DNA of 64,000 nucleotides from Zygnema cylindricum (lineage: Eukaryota > Streptophyta > Zygnematophyceae > Zygnematales > Zygnemataceae), in the NCBI GenBank assembly GCA_037447655.1, contig JBBHKE010001501.1:323115-387114 (forward strand), read 5' to 3'. The notes beneath the pieces are model-generated. The model saw nothing but the letters and a program-made list of their open reading frames with translations, was not told where the DNA came from and made no database searches. Made by a program: the position numbers and the translations under genes. Shown here piece after piece: positions 32,034 through 43,088 of this stretch. Within the stretch, counting starts at the first letter, position 1. Each line of letters starts with the position of its first letter.

Positions 32034-35000
32034 CCCCTCTCTCCCTCTCTCTCCCTCTCTCTCCCTCTCTCCCTCTCTCCCTCTCTCCCTCCTTCCCCTT
32101 TTCTGTTGAGTTGTCTCTCTGTCTCTTCCTATTTCACCTTTCCTTTCAATTACATCATCTATTTCTCTGTCTTCCACTTTTGCTCTCTGCCTCTCGCCTT
32201 CTCCAACTCTCTGTTCTCCTGTCCATCTTTTTACCTAGCAGTCTTTACATTTATCGCTACTCCCTCCATCTCTCCCTCTCTCACTTTCTCCTCCTTGCTC
32301 TGTCTCCCTCCCTTCCCCTTTTTGTTCCGCTGTCTGTCCATCTTCCCACTTTCCACATCGCCCGCGCATCCTCCCTCCCCTCCTGCCCCCCCGCCCTCTC
32401 ATTCTCTCTCCCTTCATCCCTCCTTTCTCCCTCTCTCTCTCCTGTCTCCATCGCCTCACATTTCGTCTATTTATATGTTCCTCCCTCGTGTTTTCCTTAA
32501 TTTTTCTGCTTTTTTTCTCCATTCTATCCCTCTCCCTGTATCAGTTTCATTGTCTCTCCAGCTCTCCCGTTTTCTATCTCTCTTTCTCTCTGCTTCTCTC
32601 CAGCCCTCCCATTTTCTATCTCTTCTTCGATCTCGATGACCCTCCCTCATTCCCTCCATCCCTTCTTCTCCATTCCTCTCGCCTTCTCTGTCAATCTCTC
32701 TCTTTCCCTCCTCATCCCCCACCTTCCATTCTCTCCATTTGATGTCCTCCCCCTCCATCCCTTCCTCTCCTTCTGTACTTAGTGGAAACTTAATTGGTTT
32801 GAACATATGTGATCTCAATCTGGAAATAGGATTATGGGGAATTTGATTTTATCTGCTGTGTTTAACTTGTTTGATTAGTCTTAGACTTCTTTGACAATTT
32901 ATCGACGATCATCATGTTTTGTTAGTCTTCTCTCTTTGGTTGGAGTAATGCAAAGTGAAAGTGAACAAATCTGAATATTGCTATTTTTGCTCTAACTCTT
33001 TTTCAGATTTGTTTCATATTGGTTTCTATATTCGTTTTATGTTATTTATGTGTGTTTTCATATTTGTTTGTTAATTGATTTGGACGGGAAGGGGGTGCTT
33101 GCAGGAAAAACAAGCGCATTTCTAAGGGAAAGAAGGGAGGAAAGAAGAAGGCGTATGTGCTTTACCAAGCCTTATCTATGGTTTTTGTCCTGAATTAGTC
33201 AGGGTTTGTAATGGTTATTTTTTGTTTTCTCGCTGTATATATGTTTCTGTATTTACCACTAATCGCCTATAGTAGAAAATGGGGAATGCACGACTGCACA
33301 TCGCTATTATTGTTTTTAACACTAATTTGGTCGCTTCTGGGCAAAAATCATAAAATAGTCCTAAGTTATTGGCTTTAATTGTCACGTCACTCTGCACTAA
33401 ATTAGCATTATTGATACGAATTTCGCTTTAATACTAATTACTCCTCCACACGTTTGGATTTGACTTGTATCTGTCGACAATCCTAAATCTCTCACAAGTG
33501 CTACTCCTACTCCTGTATGTTTGGAAATGCGTAGGAACATGGCTAAAAAGCTGTTGATTAACCAGGTTTAACTGTAGCACATTAGAAGAGAGGGAAACCC
33601 GGTTTCCCACTTTGTACCTCACACTTTTCAATTTCTTTTTCTCTCTCCCTCTTCATTTTGTTTTTCTTCCTCCCCTTTCCCTGCAATTCCCCTCTTCTCG
33701 TGGCGAGATATTAAACTAGTTAGCCGTTTAAAGTGCATTTTTTATTTCGACATTTGGAGCATCTTATCTTCATCGTATCATAATTATTTTGGCAAACTTC
33801 TCTTTAAATTGGATTCGGAGCTGTTTGATTCAAATTTTGTGCAATGGTCGGATCCAGAGTGCAACTTTTGTCCACGGTTTTAGGTATAGTAAAACTGTGT
33901 AGATGAGTCGGTCTCTTTCCTTAAAGTTTGTAGTATACAGCATATGGATAGAAATGGATTTACACCTATTTTCCTGATTTTGATGACTGCAGTCGAAGTC
34001 AATCAAATGCAGGTGCAGAAAAGTTGGTGCTTGTCAATGAAAACTAGTCGGCAGGCTTAAGTTGGATACTGTCTCGTTTAACAAAACATTTAGTGGGGAC
34101 GCTGATCCTTCTTTGGGGTTATGGATTTGTTTTGACTTAATGTTTTGTGTGCATTTGTCACAATTCTTTTTTTTGTTGTTTTTTTTTTTAAACAATTGGA
34201 TGATGTTTTCTGTTTGCAGGGCAGATCCCTTTGCTAAGAAAGATTGGTATGACATCAAGGCTCCTTCTATGTTCAATGTCCGGAACATTGGAAAGACCCT
34301 TGTCACGAGGACACAGGGTACAAAGGTACGTCAATTTCTGTCAATGGTTGTTGTTGTTAATTTTACCATAGTCATCTTTGAATGCACTATTCTTACTGAT
34401 ATCAATGCTACCTTAAGCTTGTTTATTTTTATACGTTGGAAGCTAAGATGAATTTGACATCAATTTTTAAAATCTCTTGAAGCATTTAGAAAGCGATGTG
34501 TGGGCATCATTTTTTTTTGATTGGGTCCTCTAGGATTTGGAAACGGTTCTAATGGTGCAAGTCTGGCATTTCTTGATATTTTGTTTTATGTGTCCTTCTG
34601 GAATAACATGCCTGTTTTTTGGATGTGTGTGATTCTATGCTGCAGATCGCTTCAGATGGACTGAAGGGTCGTGTGTTCGAAGTCAGTCTCGCAGATCTTC
34701 AAAACGATGAGGATCAGGCTTTTCGAAAAATGAAGCTCCACGCAGAGGATGTGCAGGGCCGGAATGTTCTTACCAACTTCTGGGTATGTTGACCTTCCAC
34801 TAATTGGTATTTTGGCTTCTGTACTCCTTCATTAGTCCGATCAGTTAGCAAAGTATCTGATTTCTACTCCACTGCCCTTTGCTATTAGAGTAGAGGAATT
34901 ATTAGTGTAAATGTGACATTAAAATGTATAACAACAATTTAGTGTGGGAGACTTGGCGGATTTTTCTTTACTCCCAAATAGTGTTGTTGACACTATTTTA

Positions 35001-36967
35001 TGATTTTCAGCCAAAAGTCGCCACCAAGTTATTGCTATTAACTCCAGTAGCGGTGGCCGGTGTAGTGATTGATTCCAAGTGTTTTTAGGATTTTGTAACT
35101 GCCATGTTTTGCACTAGCACTGGTTTGTCTGTTCTCTGTTTTGAGACTGTTCAAAAAGGTTTACAGTAATAATGACTTCGAATAAGCTGCTCTCTGTTGG
35201 TCATTTTTGTTTGTATCAAAAACTTGTCGCAAGCCCGCATTTGCTGGACAGCCACTGGTAAAAGTGTTGACAGTGACGAAAAGAGCTGACGGCACCTAAT
35301 AGTCAAGCAGCATTTGGTCTTCCCATGTCCTTGTGTCTGCCGCATGGTGCCTAAACCAACTGCTGGCTGAAGATGGTGGGCTATCTGCTTGTCAGCTGCT
35401 CGTCATAATAGCTATCGATATGTAAATTCACGTATCTGGAAAATAAAACTTTTTATAGTCTATTCACTGGTTGGCCCCCTGGGATGCTTGAATTTGCTGA
35501 GGACGGAATTGAAGGGTGGTTAACAGGGTGTTGGCACCTGATCAGACTCTGAAATTTGGAATTGAACCTCATTTTCTGGATAGGTGGTCCAAGTTCTGTA
35601 TGTTTGTGATATGAGATCATGCTTGGCAATAAGTGCGCATCGGTATTGTGCAGCTTTCTACATTCTTTGTCGCCCTTTCCTCCTAATCTTTGCTTGTTGG
35701 TTTGTGAGCCCTGCAATTTTTTTTTACTGTTCTGGTCCGTAGTTGACTTATGACACTAAGGGCCGGTCTTTGAAAGTGCTCATTTTTGTGTGACTCTTCA
35801 GTCTTTGAAGTATGGAACCGATTACTCATTTTATTTCTTTCTGAACTGAATCAGGGGATGGATTTCACTACAGACAAGCTGCGCTCGCTTGTTCGGAAGT
35901 GGCAGTCACTCATTGAAGCGTCAGTGGATGTGAAGACTACTGACAATTTCACCCTCCGATTGTTCGCGATCTCTTTCACCAAGCGACGTGCCAACCAGAT
36001 TCGCAAAACTTCTTATGCGCAGACAGCTCAAATCCGTCAGGTGTGGAGTTGTTTGAAAAAGAGCAAGGATTTTGGACCTAGTTTAGGCTAGGAGTTACAG
36101 AAAGCCTGTGTTTTTACAATCACAATGCTGGGGCCTTTTCAGGTCTTATAAATGTTTGTCAACTTGATGTTCTGTGTATCTTTCACAGCATGATGAAAGT
36201 TTGTTTAAGTGTAGTTAATTTACTTGTTTTTTTCTACTACTGTTGTATTTGTAAGGTGTTTGGAGCTGAAAGCTGAAATATGTCCCTCTGCCTTGGACTA
36301 TTTTTTCTATAGCTATTTGGTTGCTGATTATGGCAGGGCAATGTCTACAACTGCAGATCCGTAAGAAGATGCGTGAAATTATGGTGAAGGAGTCGCAGGC
36401 ATGCGATCTGAAGGATCTCGTGCTCAAATTCATCCCTGAAAGCATTGGAAAGGAGATGGAGAAGGCATGTGCTGGAATCTATCCTCTGCAAAACACATAT
36501 ATTCGGAAGGTCAAGATCCTGAAGGCACCAAAGTTTGACCTTGGAAAGCTCATGGAGGTAAGTCTTTGATTGGCACTTTGAACAGTGTTGGTCATTATAC
36601 ATATGCGCCACAAAAACTGGACTTGAGAGTTTATGTGATAGGCTGCCTGCATTATTGTGAAATGAGGATTTTTTTGTCTTAAAGTGGTTCGTGTTGGCTT
36701 TTTTAGGTGCAAACTTATTAATTTCAAATTCTTTCTAGTCAGATGTAGTTATGGAGTCAGCTGTTAGGGAAGCTCGCCTGGAAATTGCTCTACTGTAAAA
36801 GTTGTGACTGCCAGAGGTCAAGTATTAGCAAGACCTGACAATGTGCGTCTGCTTCTGCTCGTTCCCAGGTGCACGGGGACTACAGCGCCGAGGAAGTGGG
36901 AGTGAAACTGGAGCGGCCAGCAGAAGACACAGAGGTTACTGAGGCGGCAGAGCCAGTTGAGGCATAG
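29928..36967 (+). CDS. RPS3A: 40S ribosomal protein S3a (eS1), seven coding exons
   Basis: eS1 is a structural protein of the small cytosolic ribosomal subunit, located near the mRNA exit/platform. Coding exons are 29928-29938, 33105-33152, 34220-34325, 34646-34783, 35855-36040, 36357-36557 and 36869-36967. All introns are GT-AG and the joined frame is open for 262 codons, matching the usual family length of ~260. Recognisable blocks are [109 protein letters not shown] and [15 protein letters not shown], with an acidic C-terminus. The first coding exon has just MAVG minus one base, before a 3.2-kb intron. I chose the start because ATGGCTGTCGG|GTAAGC matches the conserved N-terminus and phase. 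No defects are seen. It is convergent with the BIG gene. Confidence 0.96.
30345..30840 (+). repeat. Polypurine block in RPS3a intron 1
   Basis: GA-rich plus strand including a (GA)n run near 30346-30364 and G/A-rich stretches around 30515-30800. Confidence 0.6.
31587..32775 (+). repeat. Polypyrimidine block in RPS3a intron 1, with (TC)n
   Basis: About 1.2 kb dominated by C and T on the plus strand, with a (TC)32-like run at about 31965-32029 and repeated CTCCCTCTCC. It ends ~330 bp before exon 2. It creates long but meaningless open frames (Ser/Pro/Leu on plus, Arg/Glu/Gly on minus). Confidence 0.9.
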
Positions 36968-37185
36968 AGAACCAGAAAGGGTCTTAAAGGCCTTGAATGT
37001 GATATGTTAATATAAGAATGAATGTGTTTTTAAAGTGAAAAGCATCCTTCTTATATGCACTGCTGAAGTGAACTCATTTGTGTCAGCAGTGCTATGTGTT
37101 TCTGTTGCAATGGAGAAGGGATGATAATATGGATGAAAAGCTCCCTGTTTGTAAATAAGAGCATCACAAAAAAAAAAAAAAAGTC
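36968..37185 (+). other. RPS3a 3' untranslated region
   Basis: Follows the TAG at 36965-36967. AATATAAGAATGAATG and a later TGTAAATAAGAG are candidate polyadenylation signals. A run of 15 A residues follows at about 37168-37182. Confidence 0.45.
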
Positions 37186-37802
37186 ATTGATCCTTGGAAG
37201 TAGGAATCAATAACCGTATCCCGATCACATTGAAATCAATTACTACACACATGAAAACATGTTGGCACTTGTACAAATCAATTAACCCTTGATATTGGAA
37301 GAAAGTGTGAACTTGTGTGAACAAATTCATATGGAAATGTTGTAGATTGATAAATAATATCAAGTGGACTAGAAAGATGTACCACATGTCAGTAGCTGGT
37401 TGTCTTGGAATGGATTAGGCAAAAAGTATGATCACACCTGAATGCCTGACGGTCTAGTCACATGTAGTGGTGTACAATGAGGCCTATTTTCCGGTTTTCG
37501 AAATTGGGCACAAACATTGCCCTCCACATGCAGCATTATATTTTTTTGCACCAAGCATGATATGCGATTCATGACCCCTGATTACAATTTGTTGGAATGT
37601 AGCCGCACATGTATCAAAGGACGTCAAAGTTTGAACATTTGGATTTTGCAAATCAGATTATTGTGAATCTTGTGCATGTCATTGCTTACCCACATGTCAG
37701 GTGTACAAATATACTACATGTGCACCTTTTGGGACCCAGTCTTTACTGCCATTAGAATGATCGATTGCAACTGCATCAGCCAGTTAGTCACTGAGAGAAA
37801 TT
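37186..37802. other. No gene seen
   Basis: Intergenic sequence between the RPS3a 3' end and dispersed repeat R1 with no coding signal. Confidence 0.4.
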
Positions 37803-37958
37803 AATAGTGTTGTGTATCGGCAAGAAATTTATTGCGATAACACCGAAACCCATAGTTATCGGCTATCGAACGGTTAGGGGTCCCGATATAACGCTCCGAG
37901 ACCAACAAATTCCTTGTCGGCGATAAGCGGAAAAAATATAGTACGCTATATAATAGTA
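37803..37958 (-). repeat. Dispersed repeat R1, copy 3
   Basis: The reverse complement matches 16300-16450: ATATTTTTTCCGCTTATCGCC, GGAATTTGTTGGTC, CCGTTCGATAGCCGATAACTAT, CCGATACACAACAC. It abuts the LINE fragment 3' end. Confidence 0.65.
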
Positions 37959-37962
37959 ACGG

Positions 37963-38705
37963 GGCCGACTTTATTAAAAAGCGCAATGGTAAACCATCTG
38001 AGTTCATAGGAACAAAAAGAAGTAGCATTGCCAAAACTGAAAAACCACATAACGAGGGAATAATTAAAAGGGAAAATCAAGGCAAAAACGACGAAAATAC
38101 GAAAGGATGGCAGGGAAGTCGAAAACACCCAAAAAAGCAAAACCCAACAAACAAAACATCAAAGGAAAAAACTAACACGCAGCAAAAAACCCCCAACAGA
38201 ACTAAAAATCTACGGAAATCAACCACGTAAGTCCCCGAATCCCGGAGGAGCACGAGGAGGAAGTTCTGGAACACGCCGTCGATCCATAACGGCAATGGAC
38301 GATCGAAGTAATATAGAAGCCGACACCCGTTGTAAGGTCACGGAAAAACGTTGACGATAAAAGAAGTAAGGACTGAAACAGGAGGGCTCCCAGGTCCTCG
38401 CCTCTCGAACGAGCGCCGACCACAAGTACGGAAAAACTCGTCCAAAGCCACACCCAAACAACCAAATATCTCGACCGCCATCGGAATGAAACCATCCATA
38501 GCATCGCGACGGGCATAATCACGCTCCTTCCTTTTAGCTGCGTCACGGGCAGCCACTCCCACATGCCGAGCCTCTTGGTTGACGACTGTAGTTGAGGTGG
38601 GATTCGCCAAAACAATGTCACCAAAAGTACAGCCCGCCATAAAAGCAGTTGGAGGCTGTCTAGGCTCTGCCAAAAACTTCAGTAACAAATAGACCGGCAA
38701 CTACG
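37963..38705 (-). pseudogene. LINE-type retrotransposon 3' fragment (ORF C-terminus and tail)
   Basis: The minus-strand open frame 38700-38338 contains NQEARHVGVAARDAAKRKERD, then DGFIPMAVEIFGCLGVALDEF. This is like the basic C-terminal tail found after the reverse transcriptase of some non-LTR elements. A frameshifted continuation reaches DRRRVPELPPRAPPGFGDL, with a stop near 38219. The ~250-bp 3' tail ends in TTAATAAAGTCGGCC. The same tail occurs as an insert at 19951-20168, which shows it is mobile. The RT domain itself is absent here, so the assignment rests on the C-terminal motif and the dispersed tail. Confidence 0.55.
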
Positions 38706-40179
38706 CTCTAACAATAACACCAGCATAAACAGCAATAAAACCAGAACTCACCAACTACAGAACCAGGATAAGAGCCCACAAAGAGTAACACGGTTAGGCC
38801 AATCCTGTTTGTTAATTGCAAAACTGAATTTTTGCGCATACACTAGAAAAAATTCAGCAGTATTTGGAATTGTATTACAAAAAAGTCACTAAAACACATC
38901 ACATGCCAGATTTTGAAGTTCGGTCCTCCTAAATAAAAACTATATAAACATCACTGCCTGATTTGAAATCACTCCAGATTTCGTCGCCAGAAAGTTTTTG
39001 TATTTGTTTTAAAACATTCGCACGCTGCTTGGGCTCGTGCCACGAAAAAAATAATATGTCAGATGGAAAAACCTTGAAGGGTTTTTCGCAGAACATCACT
39101 GAAGAACCAGTAGTACACCACCATTTCTATCCCCATAAAGTGTTTCTGCTAACTTCCCCGGAGCAGCTTGCATGTTCTCTGATTAAAAAAAATAAAAAAA
39201 AATAGGATTACAAGAGAAACACAGCCCTGATCTCTTATCACTTTCCTTCAAAAAAACTGGAAAAAAGAAGCATAGTCAGGTATAAGAGCCCAGGGCGATC
39301 TTTCCTTTCCCTTCGTTTGAATTCCACCTCAAAAGATTTACAGTGTACGTAAAAGTTTATATCTCAAATCTCTATCTGCAGTATTAAGACATGTTTTACA
39401 AGATGCAGTCTTGTTAACATTTACGACTCTTTTGCTAGCCCGTTTTCGTCCCCTCCACACCAATCATGCGTGTAAGAATCTTATTAAATCGCCTGCCACA
39501 AACAGTAAGAACACGATTGAGAAAAAGTGATACGACAAGGAAAACTATGCAGTGACTTCGGCAAAATGAATTCTCCATTTCCACAACAAATTTCTCTTGT
39601 GCATTTACACAAAGTGCACCTTTCCTGCAGATGCATTGATAAATCTGACCAAAAAAATCGCCTTGCAAAAACTCTGTCAAAGATGGTCCCACATGCTCAC
39701 CTGAACTTTCTGGCATCTCTCATCTTGCCTTCGGCAAACAGAGTTGGATGACAGAGTAGCAAGAATCAAAAATGGTAGGAGACTTGGGCATTAGTGCCTG
39801 GTAGTCTAATCCATTTGCTCCGCTTGAACAGCAAAATAATAAATTTCGCCCCTGGGCAACAAGAACAGCCAAATTTCTCATTAATAAGCATGAAGGGTTT
39901 TAGTGAATGACGCTGTTTCTTAAAAAAAAGAGAAGGACAGAAACAAATAGAAACAAACACTAACAATTTCAACAGCTTCTAAAAAATGTAGAGAAATGCG
40001 AAGTCAATGATGAAACAAATTCACACGCATGGCAACAAGGATGGCAAGAGGAGGAAGACAAGAAGAATTGGAGCCGAAGCAATGGCGAAGGTGACGCAAA
40101 AATGAGATCCCTCTACATAAGACATAGGGATGCCTATGCCTAATACTTGGGAGCCACAATTCTAATCAATGAGGCACAC
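38706..40179. other. No confident gene; expected place of missing BIG 3' exons
   Basis: The BIG gene needs exons here for its C-terminal half, but I see none with BIG-like sequence. A short open stretch near 39735-39860 (minus, after TTGTTGCCCAG) could be a terminal exon, but it has no recognisable similarity. Confidence 0.35.
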
Positions 40180-42557
40180 CTTCCCAGAAACTTTTGTAAT
40201 CCCTGACGATCTTCCATGCGCAGTCGAAGTTGTCATCGTAAATCGGTTGAGAGATGTAAACACTACATCTCGTTCAGAAACCATTCCAAGGAGAAGACAC
40301 AAACGCAAAGCCTCTTTGTATCCTTCTAGGACATGAACTCTCATAAACTTCGCAACTCCTTCTTCCGAAGCAGTTTCAAAGCCTGCCATGAACATTGACC
40401 ATGTGCTGCTGAGCATTGCTCGTACAATTTCATGGTCTGTCGGTGAATAATAACGGGACCTGCAATGAAATAGAGCTAAAGAGAACTATTTAGTTTGCGC
40501 ATAAAAACTATGGGCACAATAGAAGAGTTAACACAGGAGAAACAAAGAAGTTTGACAAAAGACTAATATTCAGTGCCCAGCTGTTAAGCTCCAGAACCAA
40601 AAGAATGACAGAATATTCACAGATGCACTTCACAAACGTTGTCTTTCTCATTTTCCTTGTCGTAATATCTACTTACTCGCTGCTATTGCTGCTATTGCTG
40701 GTTCGTGCTTGGAACCTTTCCTGCATCATTCGGACAACATCTGCAGCATTCTGAAGTCGTCGAACTTCTTTCATTTTCCTTGCCACTCGACTGCTAGTCC
40801 TTGTGAGCCTGCTTTCTTTAGAGCTTGTAACCATAAATGGATCCTCACGCATTTTTATTTCACTGTTTACTATTCTATCATATAGTGAAGCCAATAACTC
40901 ATACGAAAGGTCCTTCCCCTGATCTATCCCCCGATTGTTGCGGACAAATTCTGCCTTTGTCATCTGAAAACATGGAAACAAAAATAAAAAGCATGTCAAA
41001 GAAATTTGTCATCAATACGTTTTCGAAAGGTGCAGTGAAAACAATTAAAACTCTGGAACTTGAAGACCTCACACACTTAGAATGCAACATTGGAAAACTG
41101 GAACAGAGTATTGAAGCACACATCACGAGGAAGTGTGGAGCCACGCTCTTTCCCAGAACTTGTGAACCACCACATTATGCAGAAGGACCTTCATGACGAC
41201 TAGTTCATACCTTAGTTCTAACTCTAGAATTGTGAGCATCCGTATTAAGCATAATGACTGAGTAAGCAAGAACATGTGCTGTGACTGCACTTGTAAACGA
41301 TAGTTGGTTGCAGTCAAAGTAATGTTCTGCAAAAGTTTCCATTATTCTCTCAATCTTCTGAGCCTCTCCAGGTAGCCGGAAGTCCTTCAGCAGCTGTCGA
41401 ATTCCTTCATCAATTTCCAGACCCTGTTTAAGCCAAACAAATAGACATTGAATCAGCCCCAGTCTTGGAATTGTTCCAACTTCTCCTATCACAATCTCCA
41501 TTGTTACAATAGAGAAAACATAGCAAAATAATTTTCTGGAATTGTAAAGTTGTACATCGAGGATGTTTTTGCAATATTCAAGATTTCCAGGGGTCTCAAT
41601 AATAAATCAAGTCAACATATAATCGCCATAAACCGATATCAACCAATATCGCAAAATATTCGTACTTCTTACTATTGTAACATTCAAACGCTTTGTCTTT
41701 GAAGCCGGCAAGGTTGAAAAATTTAGCGTACAGTAACCTACCTTCCAGTATTGTATTGCCGTATGAAACATTTTCGGATAGCAAACGTTTGACTTTATAA
41801 CATCATTTTTATTTTTCAGATTGTGTCATTTGCAAAATTTTAGCACCAGCCAATCAGTAGTGTTCGATCAAGATTTGACGGAATATGTGTACTTGATACA
41901 GTACGTTTATCGGTCAGTTATCACCAATTATAACGAGTCAATGTTTATTGACAAAGTCAATAATATCAAAATTTTAGAGCCTCAATATCAGGATATACCC
42001 ATATCCCGGTATATCGACCATGAATTCGTTCAATGTACAAAACTTCTGAAATGGTTACGAACAGCAAGCAATAGAAAAGGAAATGGAAAAAAAAATACCT
42101 AGAAGGTTTGATCAAAGATGAAACCACAAAGAACAGCCACAAAAAAACAGTGACATCCTTTCTAATAGGGAAATAGAACATTCGGAAGCCAGCTTGAGAC
42201 TGTGAATATTACAAATAGAGGAAATCAAATGACTATGACAGAGGAAAATTGATCATGTAATTAGAAAGAAGTTGTGTCTGGTAAAAACCATTAAAAAGCT
42301 GCAGCTTCCTACACCATTCCTTTCGCATTTAAGTGATCCAACAGTACCTGAAAATCGAACGACTGCACATAAGCCTGCAAAACTTCCGTGGACCCCTTGT
42401 CGTTGTCTCCCAGATATTCTCCAATTTTCGTTTTGTCAAGCCCAGACTGGATTTTCAGAAACTCTGCTATGTCTCTCGGGGAAGATCCCACCTTGTGACC
42501 TTCCACTAACGAGCAAATACCTTTTTGAGGATTCTTATTGAATAGCGCAATGCTATC
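40180..42557 (-). CDS. BIG-type ARF-GEF, Sec7-domain exons 4-7 (3' part truncated)
   Basis: BIG proteins are large guanine-nucleotide exchange factors that activate ARF GTPases at the trans-Golgi/endosome for vesicle budding. The minus-strand exons are 42557-42348 (70 codons), 41423-41211 (71), 40963-40677 and 40459-40180, with GT-AG boundaries and consistent phases. Sec7 signatures are [44 protein letters not shown] (with the catalytic glutamate), [15 protein letters not shown] and [14 protein letters not shown]. Exon 7 matches the segment just after Sec7 and ends at AAG|GTGTGC in phase 0. If unspliced, the frame stops at 40162. The C-terminal HDS repeats (roughly half of a ~1700-residue BIG) are not found, so the gene is probably truncated. 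Confidence 0.85.
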
Positions 42558-43088
42558 CTGGATGTAAAACAGTGTGAAAAGAGTCAGCCTGATTCCTGTA
42601 CATTTTTTTTTATGAATGTGACGCAATCACAGTTCACTAACACCAATTGTCTGATTAGCCTCACAACAACGACACAACCGGCCGAAATCTGGATCATGAA
42701 AAACTTAGGACACGTTTGAGACATCAACACAACAAGAATGATTGTGTCGACATGTTAAGAGTAAAAAATGCTGCAATGGTAGGTTATAGAAGTTCCCTGT
42801 TCTCAATTTGAACCAATAGTGTGGCCACATAAAATGTACAATGACGACTATAAGACTGAAATAAATGACACAAATATAGTTCATAACAAATTGCACTTAC
42901 ATACCAAAACAAAATCCGGGACCACCTAAAAGTGCGTAAGATATGCTCAAGAACCCTAAAGAATGTTCGAGCCGCACGTTGCAAAGGATTCAGCATTCCT
43001 TGCTACAAGAGGATTCCTAACCATTCAGCGAGAAAAATGTCAAAAAGAAGAGCACTGCTATGGGACACCCATCATCACTTCAACAGAC

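Noticed and set aside
31523-32639. Two long plus-strand open frames (325 and 321 codons) and minus-strand frames in the same stretch
   Set aside because: They are by-products of the CT-rich low-complexity tract inside RPS3a intron 1; the translations are Ser/Leu/Pro or Arg/Glu/Gly runs with no domain.
34062-34451. 129-codon plus-strand frame overlapping RPS3a exon 3
   Set aside because: It is intron read-through around exon 3; only 34220-34325 is coding, with clear GT-AG borders.
36188-36275. Possible C/D snoRNA in RPS3a intron 5 (ATGATGA then CTGA)
   Set aside because: No terminal stem could be formed and no guide complementarity was evident; such motif pairs are common by chance.
39435-39716. 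93-codon minus-strand frame as a further BIG exon
   Set aside because: No similarity to BIG C-terminal sequence and no convincing acceptor; it may be read-through of non-coding DNA.
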